A stretch of 64,000 bases of DNA from Sphingomonas sp. DG1-23 (GTDB lineage: Bacteria > Pseudomonadota > Alphaproteobacteria > Sphingomonadales > Sphingomonadaceae). The notes below the pieces were generated by a model that was given only the letters and a program-made list of their open reading frames with translations, was not told the origin of the DNA and ran no database searches. Of this stretch, positions 54,958 to 64,000 are shown piece after piece. The stretch lies in contig NZ_JAVAMA010000004.1 of the NCBI RefSeq assembly GCF_030730875.1, forward strand, positions 248,001-312,000, written 5' to 3'. A program made the translations under genes and the position numbers. Position 1 is the stretch's first letter. Each line of letters starts with the position of its first letter.

Positions 54958-55782
54958 TCATTTCCCCACCTCGCGCCGTACCTGCGCCAGCCGTGTCATC
55001 GCCCGCGCGATCACCGGGCCGCCGCAATTGACGAGGCTGCGCTCGAACCGCGCCTGATGGACTCGTGCCCCCGAGCGGGCGAGCGCCCAGCCGCGCATCT
55101 GTGCGGCGCGCGAATCCGGGTCGCGACCTATGGAATCGGGGACCAGCATCACTTGCGGCGGGTCCGCCACGACATGCTCGATCGGGAGATAGCCGGTGCC
55201 CTGCAGTCCATAATGCGCTGCATGGTCGCTGAAGCCGGCTTTGACCATCATCTCGTCGAGCAGGGTGCCGCTGCCCGAGACGGTGTTGCCGCCGATCCAC
55301 AGCAAAGCCGGGACGAGGGGGCGATCGGTGTGCGCCGCGGCGACCGCGCGGTCGATCCTGGCGACCATCGCCTCGCCCGCGGGTCTCGCGTCGAGCGCTG
55401 CGGCGAGATCGCGGATCTGCGCCTTGCTGTCGGCGATATTGCTCGCCCAGCCGAGCGTGAGCGTCTTCACCCCGGCGCGCGCGAACGCTTCGCGCGTCGA
55501 GATCGAAGTGAAACTATCGATGATCGCGAGATCGGGGCGCAGCGCGATGACCTCTTCGGCGGTGCCGTTGTTGACCGGCAGGCGGCGCGCCACGACGGGA
55601 TCGATCGAGGACGCTGCCGGATCGCGCGAATAATGGCTGATCGCGGCGATCCGGTCGTGCGGCACCAGCTCGACCAGTATCGCGTCGGCGCACGGATTGA
55701 GCGAGACGATCCCGCCGCCCTTCGCGGAAGGTTGCGCCGCGCATCCCGATGCTAGCAGGCACAGAAGCGCGGCGCGTTTCAT
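54958..55782 (-). CDS. btuF: Cobalamin-binding periplasmic protein (BtuF type)
   Basis: This 274-residue protein has a lipoprotein-like N-terminus (LLASGCAAQ) and the two-lobed substrate-binding fold of class III: IVSLNPCADAILVELV, EEVIALRPDLAIID, and KTLTLGWASNIAD. It captures cobalamin after BtuB passage and hands it to BtuCD. The gene order behind the riboswitch supports B12 rather than a siderophore. A family A repeat precedes it. Confidence 0.85.
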   Translation of the reverse strand: MKRAALLCLLASGCAAQPSAKGGGIVSLNPCADAILVELVPHDRIAAISHYSRDPAASSIDPVVARRLPVNNGTAEEVIALRPDLAIIDSFTSISTREAFARAGVKTLTLGWASNIADSKAQIRDLAAALDARPAGEAMVARIDRAVAAAHTDRPLVPALLWIGGNTVSGSGTLLDEMMVKAGFSDHAAHYGLQGTGYLPIEHVVADPPQVMLVPDSIGRDPDSRAAQMRGWALARSGARVHQARFERSLVNCGGPVIARAMTRLAQVRREVGK

Positions 55783-55795
55783 CCTTCGCCCTCTT

Positions 55796-55912
55796 CGTCA
55801 TGCCGGACTTGTTCCGGCATCCACCAGGCGGCCTGACGGTGAGGGCGCGGCTGGATCCGCCCCGCTTTCACCTGCCCGTGCGGTGGACCTCGGAACAAGT
55901 CCGGGGTGACGA
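55796..55912. repeat. Dispersed palindromic repeat, family A, copy 4
   Basis: It begins CGTCATGCCGGACTTGTTCC and ends TCGGAACAAGTCCGGGGTGA, like the other three copies. It lies between btuB and btuF, so it is transcribed within the B12 operon. Confidence 0.8.
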
Positions 55913-55927
55913 TGAAGGGCAGGGACA

Positions 55928-57769
55928 TCAGTCGAACTTGATCCGCACGCCGCCATAGGCCGCGCGGCCATAGGTGCCGTAGCCCGACACGACTTCATAC
56001 TTCTCGTCGGTCAGGTTCTCGACCCGGCCGTAGAGCGCGAAACGGTCGCCGATCGGCATTTCGGCGCGGATGCTGCCGAGCGCGAAGCCGTCGATCCGGG
56101 TAAAATTGCCCTGGTCGTTGAAGCTGTCCCCGACGATCGTCACCGTCCCCCCCAGCGAAAGCCCGAACGGCAGGCGGTAATCGGCCGAGAGGCTGGCGGT
56201 GTCCTGCGGACGGCGTGCCAGCTGATTGCCTTCGAACCCCGCCGAGCGATTCTCGGTGTCGGTATAGGTATAGTTGGCGGTGACGGTAAACGCGCTTGCC
56301 GGCCGCAGCACGAGCTCGACCTCGACGCCCTCGGCGCGGGCGCGCGCGATATTGGCATAGGTGAAGCTCACCAGATCGAAGTCGATCTGGTTGCGCGTGT
56401 CGCGATGGAACCAGGTCACGCCGAGCTTCGCCGCGCCGTTCAGCGCGCTCTGCTCGACCCCGACTTCCCAGCTCTTCGCGGTCTCGGGCTGGAGCGTGTC
56501 GGTGCCGTAGAAGGGCGCGAACAGCTGATAGAGGGTCGGCGCCTTGAAGCCCTCGCCATAGCTGGCGCGGAGCAAGGTGCCGTCGAGCGGCCGCACCGCG
56601 AAATTGGCGCCCCAGCTTGTGTGAGCGCCGAAGCGGCTGTGATCGTCGTTGCGCACGCCCGCGGTGATCGACACCTGCTCGACCGGGGTGACGATCGCCT
56701 GGCCGTAGAAGCTGGTGATGTCGGCGCGATAGGTGTCGGCGCCGTCATGGAAGCGCAGGTTCTCGCGCTCGGCGCCGAAGGTCAGGCGGAGCTGGTCGAT
56801 CAGCTTCGCGTCGCCGCGATATTCGTAGCGTTCGCTCCGGCCGCGATAGAGATAGGCCGGCGCGCTGCCGATCGCCGGATCATAGCCGTCGCGGTTGATG
56901 TCGGCGATGGTGAAGGCGATCCGGTTCGCCACCGGGCCGATATCGGCGAACAGCCCGGCATAGCCGTACAGCTCCTGCGCGGTCGAATATTCGTCGGTGT
57001 CGGCGAAGCTGTAGGTCGGGGCAGGGAAGCCGTCGATCTCGAGACGCGAATCGGCATAATAGCCCCGCAGGTCGACGCCGACGCCCGGCGCGAACTCGTA
57101 GCGCAGCCGGCCGCTGGCATTATATTGGCGATAGCCGTCGGCCTCGGTGCCGGACGCGGCCTGCGAGACGCCGTCGGTGCGGAACCAGCCGCCGGTCAGC
57201 GCGCCCTGGAGCTTGTCGTTGCCCGCCGCGATCGCGGCATTGGCCGAGATCTGATCGGCATAGCCATATTCGGCATTTGCGCGCGCCGTGATCCCGTCGA
57301 CCGACCTCTGGGTGACGATGTTGACCACGCCGCCCAGCGCCTGGCTGCCCCAGATCACCGAATTGGGCCCGCGCAGCACCTCGACGCGCTCGATCGAGCT
57401 GGTCAGCAGATTGCCGAAGTCGAACGCGCCGGCGGGGGCGGAGGGATCGTTGGCGCGGACGCCGTCGATCAGCACCAAAGTCTGCGCGTCCTCGGCCCCG
57501 CGGATGCGCACCGCGGTGATCCCCCCCGGGCCGCCGTTGCGGGTGGACGTCACCCCCGGCGTGGTGGCGAGCAGATCGGAGAGGGACACGGTCTGGCGGG
57601 TCTCGATCGTGGCGCGGTCGAGCACGGTGATCGAGCGGCCGGTGGTCCCGGCTTCCTGCTCGACGCCCGATGCGACGACGACGATCTCGTCATCCTCTTG
57701 CGACTGGGCATGCGCCACCGCCGGCAGCAGTGCGGCGGAGGCCAATAGAAACAGCTTGAACTTCATCAC
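55928..57769 (-). CDS. btuB: Vitamin B12 TonB-dependent outer-membrane receptor
   Basis: This 613-residue receptor has the BtuB size (shorter than the glycan receptors), a signal peptide ending VAHAQSQ, a TonB box-like EIVVVASGV, a plug with [31 protein letters not shown] and [25 protein letters not shown], and a barrel ending [11 protein letters not shown] cobalamin riboswitch lies in its 5' leader, which fixes the ligand class as corrinoid. Translation is probably shut off when B12 is abundant. Confidence 0.92.
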   Translation of the reverse strand: MMKFKLFLLASAALLPAVAHAQSQEDDEIVVVASGVEQEAGTTGRSITVLDRATIETRQTVSLSDLLATTPGVTSTRNGGPGGITAVRIRGAEDAQTLVLIDGVRANDPSAPAGAFDFGNLLTSSIERVEVLRGPNSVIWGSQALGGVVNIVTQRSVDGITARANAEYGYADQISANAAIAAGNDKLQGALTGGWFRTDGVSQAASGTEADGYRQYNASGRLRYEFAPGVGVDLRGYYADSRLEIDGFPAPTYSFADTDEYSTAQELYGYAGLFADIGPVANRIAFTIADINRDGYDPAIGSAPAYLYRGRSERYEYRGDAKLIDQLRLTFGAERENLRFHDGADTYRADITSFYGQAIVTPVEQVSITAGVRNDDHSRFGAHTSWGANFAVRPLDGTLLRASYGEGFKAPTLYQLFAPFYGTDTLQPETAKSWEVGVEQSALNGAAKLGVTWFHRDTRNQIDFDLVSFTYANIARARAEGVEVELVLRPASAFTVTANYTYTDTENRSAGFEGNQLARRPQDTASLSADYRLPFGLSLGGTVTIVGDSFNDQGNFTRIDGFALGSIRAEMPIGDRFALYGRVENLTDEKYEVVSGYGTYGRAAYGGVRIKFD

Positions 57770-57884
57770 GGCAAGACACCCTTGTCTGGGGTCGTCTCGC
57801 CGATGGAGCTGGCGCGGCGACCCGGTTTACGGTGTCGCTCACACGAGGAGACAGGCTCCCCGTTCGCCCGGTGCACCCCGCCCG

Positions 57885-58070
57885 CGCAAAGGAATCGACC
57901 GCGACGGGCAGGTCTCCTGGCTCCCGGGTCAACAGGTGCGCGCCGCCTTCCCGGATGTCTCCAGTGGCACGATGGCACGAACGCTCGCCGGTTACAGTTG
58001 CGGGGGCAGCCTCGGGTTCGAACCGAGTTCCCATTTTCATCCCCTTGCGGGGACACCCGTCACGGCCCGA
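57885..58070 (-). promoter_or_regulatory. Cobalamin riboswitch upstream of btuB
   Basis: Read on the minus strand, this stretch holds the B12 box AGCCAGGAGACCTGCC (57907-57922) and the conserved GCCACTG (57961-57967). Upstream core elements are rich in GCTGCC/CCGCAACTG-type text around 57990-58005. These are the hallmarks of the Rfam cobalamin element. The boundaries are approximate. The 110 bases between it and the btuB start probably form the expression platform that hides the ribosome-binding site. Confidence 0.9.
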
Positions 58071-58180
58071 TCTCTACGCGGCGCATGGGTTCGCTGCAAC
58101 TGCGAAAAAATTCCACTTGTCACGCAGGTGTAACCAACGGTGAAGCTCGTCTTTACCAACCGCGCCTAGGCACGGACGGC

Positions 58181-59494
58181 ATGAAGGTCGCACCATCTCT
58201 TCGCCCGCAACCGGAAAATCCGGGCTGGCTCACCGGCACCGAAGCCGATCCGCCGTGGCTGACGCTCGAGGATTCGCTGTTCAAGGCCGTCGATCTGTTC
58301 AATTCGGACATCGATCTGCGGCTGATGCCCGTGGTGGATGCCGCGCATCGCCCGGTCGGCGCGATCTTCGAGAAGGACGTACGGCGGCTGCTGCTCAATC
58401 CGTTCGGGCACGCGCTGCTGCGCAATCCCTATTTCGGCCATGGCGTGGTGCGCCACGTCCGCGCCTGCCCGGTGGCGGAGATCGCCGCCGATATCGGCAC
58501 GTTGATCCACACCTATCGCGCGGCCAACGGCAGCGAGGGCATGATCCTGACCCGGAACGGCCGGCTCGCCGCGGTGATCGGCAATCGCCGGCTGCTCCAT
58601 CTCGCCGCCGAATATGAGCGGAGCAGCGCCGCCGCCCGCATCGCCCGCGCCGAGCGGATCGAGCGCGCCAGCGAGCGTTTCGAAGGCGAGGTGGCGTCGC
58701 TCGCCAAGGCGCTGGGCAATCTGTCGGCGGAGCTGCAGCAGGGCGCCGCCGCCAGCGCGGAGCGCGCCGGCGAGGTCGGCAGCCGCGCCGTTGCCGTCGC
58801 CTCGGCGGCATCGCAGACCAGCGACAGTATGCGCGAGATCGCCGCGCGCGGACGCGAGCTGGCCACCGCACTGGTCCGGGTCGAGCGGAATACCGAAGCC
58901 GCCGAAGCGGCCGCGGGCAAGGTTTCCGAGCTGGTCCGCGCCGGCAGTGCCCGCACCCGCGAACTGCACCGCGCGGCGCAACGGATCGATTCGGTGATCG
59001 GGCTGATCAGCGACATCGCGGGCCAGGTCAATTTGCTGGCACTCAACGCGACGATCGAGGCGGCGCGGGCCGGAGCGGCAGGCCGCGGCTTTACCGTGGT
59101 GGCCAATGAAGTGAAGCAGCTGTCCAACCAGACCGGCGTGGCGGCGGGCCGGATCGCCGCGCATGTCGACGAGATCCGCCGCGGGATCGACGACGTCACT
59201 GCGGGGCACGGGCAGGTCGAGGAGGCGATCGCGGCAATGGTCGACCTTGCCGGCGGCGTGCAGATGGCGGTCGTCGCGCAGGAGACGGCGACTCACATGA
59301 TCGCGCGCAATGTCGAGGAAGCGGTCGGCGCGAGCACTGCGATCCGCCACGACGTCGAGGCGATCGGCGAGGCGTCGAGCGCGGCCTCTGCCAGTGCGAG
59401 CGGAATGCGCGGCGTCGCCGCGAGGCTGCACGACGGCGCGGCAGCGCTCTCCGCGGAGTTGCAGGGCTTTCTCGCCGAACTGCGGGCTGCCTGA
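58181..59494 (+). CDS. Soluble methyl-accepting chemotaxis-like protein with CBS-like N-terminal domain
   Basis: This 437-residue protein has no membrane segment. Residues about 25-140 look like a CBS pair or related sensor domain ([40 protein letters not shown] text). A coiled-coil MCP signalling domain follows, with the conserved hairpin tip [19 protein letters not shown] then [20 protein letters not shown]. The tip identifies a receptor that couples to CheW/CheA. No transmembrane region or HAMP domain is present, so it senses a cytoplasmic signal. It stands next to the B12 operon but reads away from it. Confidence 0.88.
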   Translation: MKVAPSLRPQPENPGWLTGTEADPPWLTLEDSLFKAVDLFNSDIDLRLMPVVDAAHRPVGAIFEKDVRRLLLNPFGHALLRNPYFGHGVVRHVRACPVAEIAADIGTLIHTYRAANGSEGMILTRNGRLAAVIGNRRLLHLAAEYERSSAAARIARAERIERASERFEGEVASLAKALGNLSAELQQGAAASAERAGEVGSRAVAVASAASQTSDSMREIAARGRELATALVRVERNTEAAEAAAGKVSELVRAGSARTRELHRAAQRIDSVIGLISDIAGQVNLLALNATIEAARAGAAGRGFTVVANEVKQLSNQTGVAAGRIAAHVDEIRRGIDDVTAGHGQVEEAIAAMVDLAGGVQMAVVAQETATHMIARNVEEAVGASTAIRHDVEAIGEASSAASASASGMRGVAARLHDGAAALSAELQGFLAELRAA

Positions 59495-59569
59495 CCGGCG
59501 CATCCCATTGAGAAAGCGGAACACTGGCGCGAGGGCGGCGTTGTGGGTCCCCGAGGAGGACGCCTTGCC

Positions 59570-60157
59570 ATGAAGAAGCATCATCTGATCCTGGGGCTCG
59601 CCCCGGCCCTCGCGCTCGCCGCGTGCGGCGGCAACGAGACTGCCACCAACACCGTCACGACGGACAATGTGACCGGCCTGGACACGCCCGCGGACGTCAA
59701 TGCCGCCGATAACGTAGTTGCCGCCGACGCGGTCGCGTCACCCGGCCAGAAATTCGCCAACGATGTCGGCGCGAGCGACTGGTTCGAAATCGAGGCCGGC
59801 AAGCTCGCGCAGGAAAAGGCACACGATCAGAAGTTCAAGGACTTCGGCAAGCTGATGGTCGAGCACCACACTGCGTCGACCGACAAGCTCAAGGCGGCCG
59901 GCGCCAAGGCGAGCCCGGCAATCACGCCGAGCCCTGCGCTCAATACCGAGCAGGAAGCCAATCTCGAGGCGCTGCGCGCGGCCGACGGCGCGGCGTTCGA
60001 CGCACTCTACAAGACCCAGCAGGTCGCGGCGCACGAAAAGGCGCTGGCGGCGGTCAAGGACTATGCCGCGAGCGGCGACGTTCCCGAGCTCAAGAAGTTC
60101 GCGGGCGAGGCCGAGAAGGTCGTCCAGGCGCATCTGACCAAAATCAAGGCGCTCTGA
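59570..60157 (+). CDS. DUF4142 lipoprotein
   Basis: This 195-residue protein has a lipobox (LALAAC, Cys18), an Asn/Thr-rich spacer to about residue 65, then a helical DUF4142 domain (SDWFEIEAGKLAQEKAHD, FGKLMVEHHTASTDKL). DUF4142 proteins are ferritin-like helical bundles of unknown role, common in sphingomonads. GAGGAGGA nine bases before ATG 59570 supports the start. It follows the chemoreceptor-like gene. Confidence 0.9.
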   Translation: MKKHHLILGLAPALALAACGGNETATNTVTTDNVTGLDTPADVNAADNVVAADAVASPGQKFANDVGASDWFEIEAGKLAQEKAHDQKFKDFGKLMVEHHTASTDKLKAAGAKASPAITPSPALNTEQEANLEALRAADGAAFDALYKTQQVAAHEKALAAVKDYAASGDVPELKKFAGEAEKVVQAHLTKIKAL

Positions 60158-60208
60158 GCCGGTTTTCCAGAGGCGCGATCTGTTGCTGGCCGCGCCTCTT
60201 CTCGTCCG

Positions 60209-60285
60209 TGCTCCTGCGAAAGCAGGAGCCCAGAGTTACGGAAGATGTCGCCTGCGGCCTTGGGCTCCTGCTTTCGCAGGAGTAC
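60209..60285. repeat. Palindromic repeat, family C (CTCCTGCGAAAGCAGGAG)
   Basis: GTGCTCCTGCGAAAGCAGGA-GCCCAGAG on the left is mirrored by TTGGGCTCCTGCTTTCGCAG-GAGTAC on the right. Each arm is itself a palindrome (CTCCTGCGAAAGCAGGAG). It is seen once in this window, between the DUF4142 and bactofilin genes; similar units are frequent in sphingomonad and Xanthomonas genomes (from memory). Confidence 0.75.
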
Positions 60286-60300
60286 AAGTATCGAGACAGG

Positions 60301-60744
60301 CTAGGCCGCTTGTTCGTGCTCGGGCGACGTCAGTTTCGGCACCGCGCGCGGCCCGGTCACCGCCGCGTCGCCGCCGGTGCGCTTGAGCCGTCCATCGACA
60401 TGGCCGCCATTCTCGATGGTGATGTCTTCATATTCGACATCGCCGATGATTCGGGCCGAGCGCTCGACGGTCAGATGCTTGACGCGGACGCTGCCTTCGA
60501 TCGAGCCGGCGATCCGCGCGGTCTCGGCAGTAACTCCGCCCTGGATCCGGCTCTCCGATCCCTGGACCAGGTTGCCGCAATGCACATCGCCTTCGATGCC
60601 GCCGTCGATATGGAGATCGGCGGTCGCGCGGACATTGCCGGTCACCATCATGTCGGGGCCGATCACCGAAAACATGCCGCGCCCGCGGCCATTGGTCTGG
60701 CCCGAAGGCGAAGTCCGTTCGTCGCGACCCTTGTTGCTAAACAC
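60301..60744 (-). CDS. Bactofilin (polymer-forming cytoskeletal protein)
   Basis: This 147-residue protein shows the bactofilin beta-helix pattern: SVIGPDMMVTGNVRATADLH, IEGDVHCGNLV, GGVTAETARIAGSI and RVKHLTVERSARIIGDVEYE, with disordered ends. Bactofilins polymerise without nucleotides and act in cell shape or envelope organisation. The GTG start at 60744 is chosen because GGGGGAGTGAG precedes it; a longer ATG extension overlaps the upstream gene. It follows a membrane-protein gene by four bases. Confidence 0.88.
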   Translation of the reverse strand: MFSNKGRDERTSPSGQTNGRGRGMFSVIGPDMMVTGNVRATADLHIDGGIEGDVHCGNLVQGSESRIQGGVTAETARIAGSIEGSVRVKHLTVERSARIIGDVEYEDITIENGGHVDGRLKRTGGDAAVTGPRAVPKLTSPEHEQAA

Positions 60745-60748
60745 AAGC

Positions 60749-61357
60749 TCACTCCCCCAAGACGGGACTCGAAGTCCGGGCGGGCTGCCTAGCACGAAGG
60801 GGGTCTTCGGGCAGCCTCCAAAACGCAGTGAACGGCGCGTTGTGGACGTTGTCGTTCACCGCCGGACGCGCGGCGCGGCGAATCAGCAGCGTCGCCGCGG
60901 CGAGCATCGCGAGCGATCCGGCGAGGGGAAGGATCGGGCCGTGCAGCCCTGCCCCGAAGAGCGCGAGGGTCGCGCCGCCGAGCCCACATAGCGCCGGCTT
61001 TCGCGCCGGGCCGCGGAAGGCCGCATATGCCGCAAGCATCGCCGGCACGAGCAATGCGGCCGCTCCGAGCCCGGGCAGCGCCCCGGCGATCAGCGCGGCG
61101 GGCAGCGCGCTCGCGAGCCGGGACGGGCGCGGGGCGACGCTCAGCAGCGCGAGATGGCAGGCGAGGAGCCCGGCAGCGCTCGCGAAGACGAGTCCGATCA
61201 CCGGCAGCAGCGCCGCCGATTCGAACCAGTGCCAGCGCGGCGCAAACGGCAGCGCGATCGCGCCGGACAGCAAGGTCGCCGCCAATGCCAGCAGCGCCGG
61301 CGCCAGCCGGGCGGGGATCGGCCGGATGACGGCGCCATATCCAGATTGTAGAAGCAT
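60749..61357 (-). CDS. Hypothetical membrane protein
   Basis: This 202-residue protein has about six hydrophobic segments (for example LAPALLALAATLLSGAIALP, AALLPVIGLVFASAAGLLA and LAGSLAMLAAATLLI) and a polar C-terminal tail. I recognise no family. Its stop is four bases before the bactofilin start, so the two are co-transcribed and it may help anchor or position the bactofilin (inference). Confidence 0.75.
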   Translation of the reverse strand: MLLQSGYGAVIRPIPARLAPALLALAATLLSGAIALPFAPRWHWFESAALLPVIGLVFASAAGLLACHLALLSVAPRPSRLASALPAALIAGALPGLGAAALLVPAMLAAYAAFRGPARKPALCGLGGATLALFGAGLHGPILPLAGSLAMLAAATLLIRRAARPAVNDNVHNAPFTAFWRLPEDPLRARQPARTSSPVLGE

Positions 61358-61426
61358 GTGGCATGCGCTTTAGCGCGCGATGCGTTGACGCACCGTTATC
61401 CCCGGTGCGTCCCCATTGCGCGCCCA

Positions 61427-61455
61427 TTGACCCCGCATGCCTGCGCAGCTATAGG
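61427..61455 (+). promoter_or_regulatory. Likely sigma-70 promoter of the str operon
   Basis: TTGACC and TATAGG are separated by exactly 17 bases, about 200 bases before rpsL. It is the best-matching plus-strand promoter in the gap and leaves a long untranslated leader that includes the hairpin at 61531. Confidence 0.65.
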
Positions 61456-61530
61456 CGCCCCCGTTCCGCGAGGGTCCTGGTGGCCGCAAGACTCGGGGAA
61501 CAAAGAGCTGAACGTTGCTGGAGACGCAAT

Positions 61531-61566
61531 GGCCCGGGGGGTCGCAGACACCCGGGGCCTTTTCGT
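61531..61566 (+). terminator. Terminator-like hairpin in the rpsL leader (possible attenuator)
   Basis: GGCCCGGGG pairs with CCCGGGGCC (one bulge) around a loop and is followed by TTTTCGT. It sits between the predicted promoter at 61427-61455 and the rpsL start at 61656. A terminator placed there must be conditional or read through, or an additional promoter lies after it. Confidence 0.55.
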
Positions 61567-61655
61567 ATTCTATAGAGATTTGATTTTTCGAGAAGAATCT
61601 GGGCTCCAGCAAAGTAACCGCCGGATCATCCGGTAACGCAAAGGTGAAGGGCTTC

Positions 61656-62027
61656 ATGCCAACGATCAACCAGCTGGTCCGCAAGGGCCGCGAACCGCAG
61701 AAGGCCAAGTCGAAGGTCCCTGCGATGGAGCAGAACCCGCAGAAGCGCGGCGTCTGCACCCGTGTCTACACCACGACCCCGAAGAAGCCGAACTCGGCAC
61801 TTCGCAAGGTTGCGAAGGTCCGCCTGACCAACCAGCGCGAAGTCATTTCGTACATTCCGGGCGAGGGCCACAATCTTCAGGAGCACTCGGTGGTCCTGAT
61901 CCGCGGCGGCCGCGTGCGCGATCTTCCCGGCGTTCGGTACCACGTCCTTCGCGGCGTGCTCGATACGCAGGGTGTCAAGGATCGTCGCCAGTCGCGTTCC
62001 AAGTACGGCGCCAAGCGTCCGAAGTAA
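61656..62027 (+). CDS. rpsL: 30S ribosomal protein S12
   Basis: This 123-residue S12 begins [11 protein letters not shown] and contains [20 protein letters not shown] (the Lys positions hit by streptomycin-resistance changes) and [13 protein letters not shown]. It contributes to decoding fidelity. The true start is ATG 61656, preceded by AAGGTGAAGG; an ATG four codons earlier is not conserved. It leads the str operon with rpsG and fusA. Confidence 0.98.
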   Translation: MPTINQLVRKGREPQKAKSKVPAMEQNPQKRGVCTRVYTTTPKKPNSALRKVAKVRLTNQREVISYIPGEGHNLQEHSVVLIRGGRVRDLPGVRYHVLRGVLDTQGVKDRRQSRSKYGAKRPK

Positions 62028-62081
62028 GCCGGCCGGCTTATGCCCGCCATTCACGGCTGAAGTTTAGAAGGAAGATATCAG

Positions 62082-62552
62082 ATGGCTCGTCGTCGTCGTC
62101 CCGAAAAGCGGGAAATCCTGCCTGATCCCGTGTACGGGGATGAGGTCCTTTCGAAGTTCATGAACTCGGTGATGCTGGACGGCAAGAAGTCCGTCGCCGA
62201 GAACATCGTCTATTCGGCGCTCGAAACCGTCGAGCAGCGCGCCAAGCGCGAGCCGATCGGCGTGTTCCATGACGCGCTCAACAACATCAAGCCGGGCATC
62301 GAGGTCCGTTCGCGCCGCGTCGGCGGTGCGACCTACCAGGTTCCCGTCGAGGTCCGCCCGGAGCGTGCCCAGGCACTTGCGATCCGCTGGCTGATCTCGT
62401 CTGCGCGCAACCGCAGCGAGCACACCATGTCGGCCCGCCTCTCGGGCGAGCTGCTGGACGCCTCGAACAATCGCGGCAACGCGGTGAAGAAGCGCGAAGA
62501 CACCCATCGTATGGCCGAAGCGAACCGCGCCTTCAGCCACTACCGCTGGTAA
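62082..62552 (+). CDS. rpsG: 30S ribosomal protein S7
   Basis: This 156-residue S7 begins [20 protein letters not shown] and contains [21 protein letters not shown] and the conserved C-terminal [13 protein letters not shown]. It nucleates assembly of the 30S head on 16S rRNA. AGAAGGAAG precedes the start. It sits 54 bases after rpsL, as in most bacteria. Confidence 0.98.
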   Translation: MARRRRPEKREILPDPVYGDEVLSKFMNSVMLDGKKSVAENIVYSALETVEQRAKREPIGVFHDALNNIKPGIEVRSRRVGGATYQVPVEVRPERAQALAIRWLISSARNRSEHTMSARLSGELLDASNNRGNAVKKREDTHRMAEANRAFSHYRW

Positions 62553-62566
62553 TTTTCGTACCTACA

Positions 62567-62626
62567 TGGGGTGGGAGTTTCGGCTCTCACCCCAATTACC
62601 GTTCGCCCCGAGCTTGTCGAGGGGCG
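62567..62626 (+). other. Two hairpins in the rpsG-fusA gap
   Basis: The first is TGGGGTGGGAG / CTCTCACCCCA (62567-62594). The second, CGCCCCGAGCTTGTCGAGGGGCG (about 62603-62625), is a REP-like unit. The 187-bp gap to fusA is otherwise featureless. They may adjust the ratio of ribosomal protein to EF-G synthesis; no strong T-run follows. Confidence 0.5.
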
Positions 62627-62739
62627 GTCTCGCGACCGAGAGGCGCCTTCGGATTCGGTCCGGCGCCCGCGCGAACGGATGAGGGTGTAAGTCCCTCGCA
62701 AATTTTAGCCCGCCGCCCGTCGGCACAGGAGTGAACATC

Positions 62740-64000
<1,261 letters not shown>

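Noticed and set aside
58010..58025. GGGTTCGAACCGAG, another T-loop-like string
   Set aside because: It belongs to a riboswitch stem; acceptor and anticodon arms are absent.

Overview
The window is GC-rich chromosomal DNA, densely packed with genes, from what looks like a sphingomonad (Alphaproteobacteria, Sphingomonas-like). This is inferred from four TonB-dependent receptors, sugar-utilisation loci that pair a receptor with a LacI regulator and a tryptophan-halogenase-like protein, an ATP-grasp/alpha-E/transglutaminase triad, and the rpsL-rpsG-fusA order. I see no rRNA, tRNA, CRISPR array, prophage or insertion sequence. Both window ends cut genes: a DUF885 protein on the left and fusA on the right.

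Region 1 (1-17.9 kb) is a catabolic island. It has a DUF885 peptidase-like protein, a GH43 glycosidase, a frameshifted HExxH metallopeptidase-like lipoprotein and an Xaa-Pro peptidase. It also has an apparent trans-4-hydroxy-L-proline pathway (proline-racemase-type 2-epimerase, FAD-dependent D-amino-acid dehydrogenase, DHDPS-family deaminase), a GntR/FCD regulator, an APC permease, a GH27 alpha-galactosidase-type enzyme and two divergent TonB receptors. GTATAC-centred palindromes lie in the two divergent promoter regions. Together this suggests uptake and breakdown of a hydroxyproline-rich, arabinose/galactose-decorated plant glycoprotein (extensin or arabinogalactan protein). That substrate is my inference.

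Region 2 (18-28.2 kb) begins with a decayed DUF899 gene and a small membrane protein. A second glycan locus follows: LacI regulator, near-perfect operator, TonB receptor, flavin-dependent halogenase homologue, GH30 glycosidase, sugar MFS permease and AraC regulator. The substrate is probably a beta-glucan or glucosylated compound.

Region 3 (28.4-42.9 kb) is mixed. It holds a possible 35-residue membrane peptide before a diiron protein and an OsmC protein, then an HPP membrane protein, an amidohydrolase, threonine ammonia-lyase and the Bpt N-end-rule transferase. Next come the ATP-grasp/alpha-E/transglutaminase triad, whose transglutaminase has Ser at the nucleophile position, a DsbD-redoxin pair and an alkaline-phosphatase-family enzyme.

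Region 4 (43-52.8 kb, minus strand) carries valine catabolism genes (mmsA, acyl-CoA dehydrogenase, 3-hydroxyisobutyryl-CoA hydrolase, enoyl-CoA hydratase, mmsB) interleaved with envelope genes. Region 5 (53.1-58.1 kb) is a vitamin B12 import operon, btuB-btuF-btuC-btuD, behind a cobalamin riboswitch. Region 6 (58.2-64 kb) has a soluble chemoreceptor-like protein, a DUF4142 lipoprotein, a membrane protein with a bactofilin, and the start of the str operon with a promoter and a leader hairpin. Several families of palindromic intergenic repeats punctuate the right two thirds.
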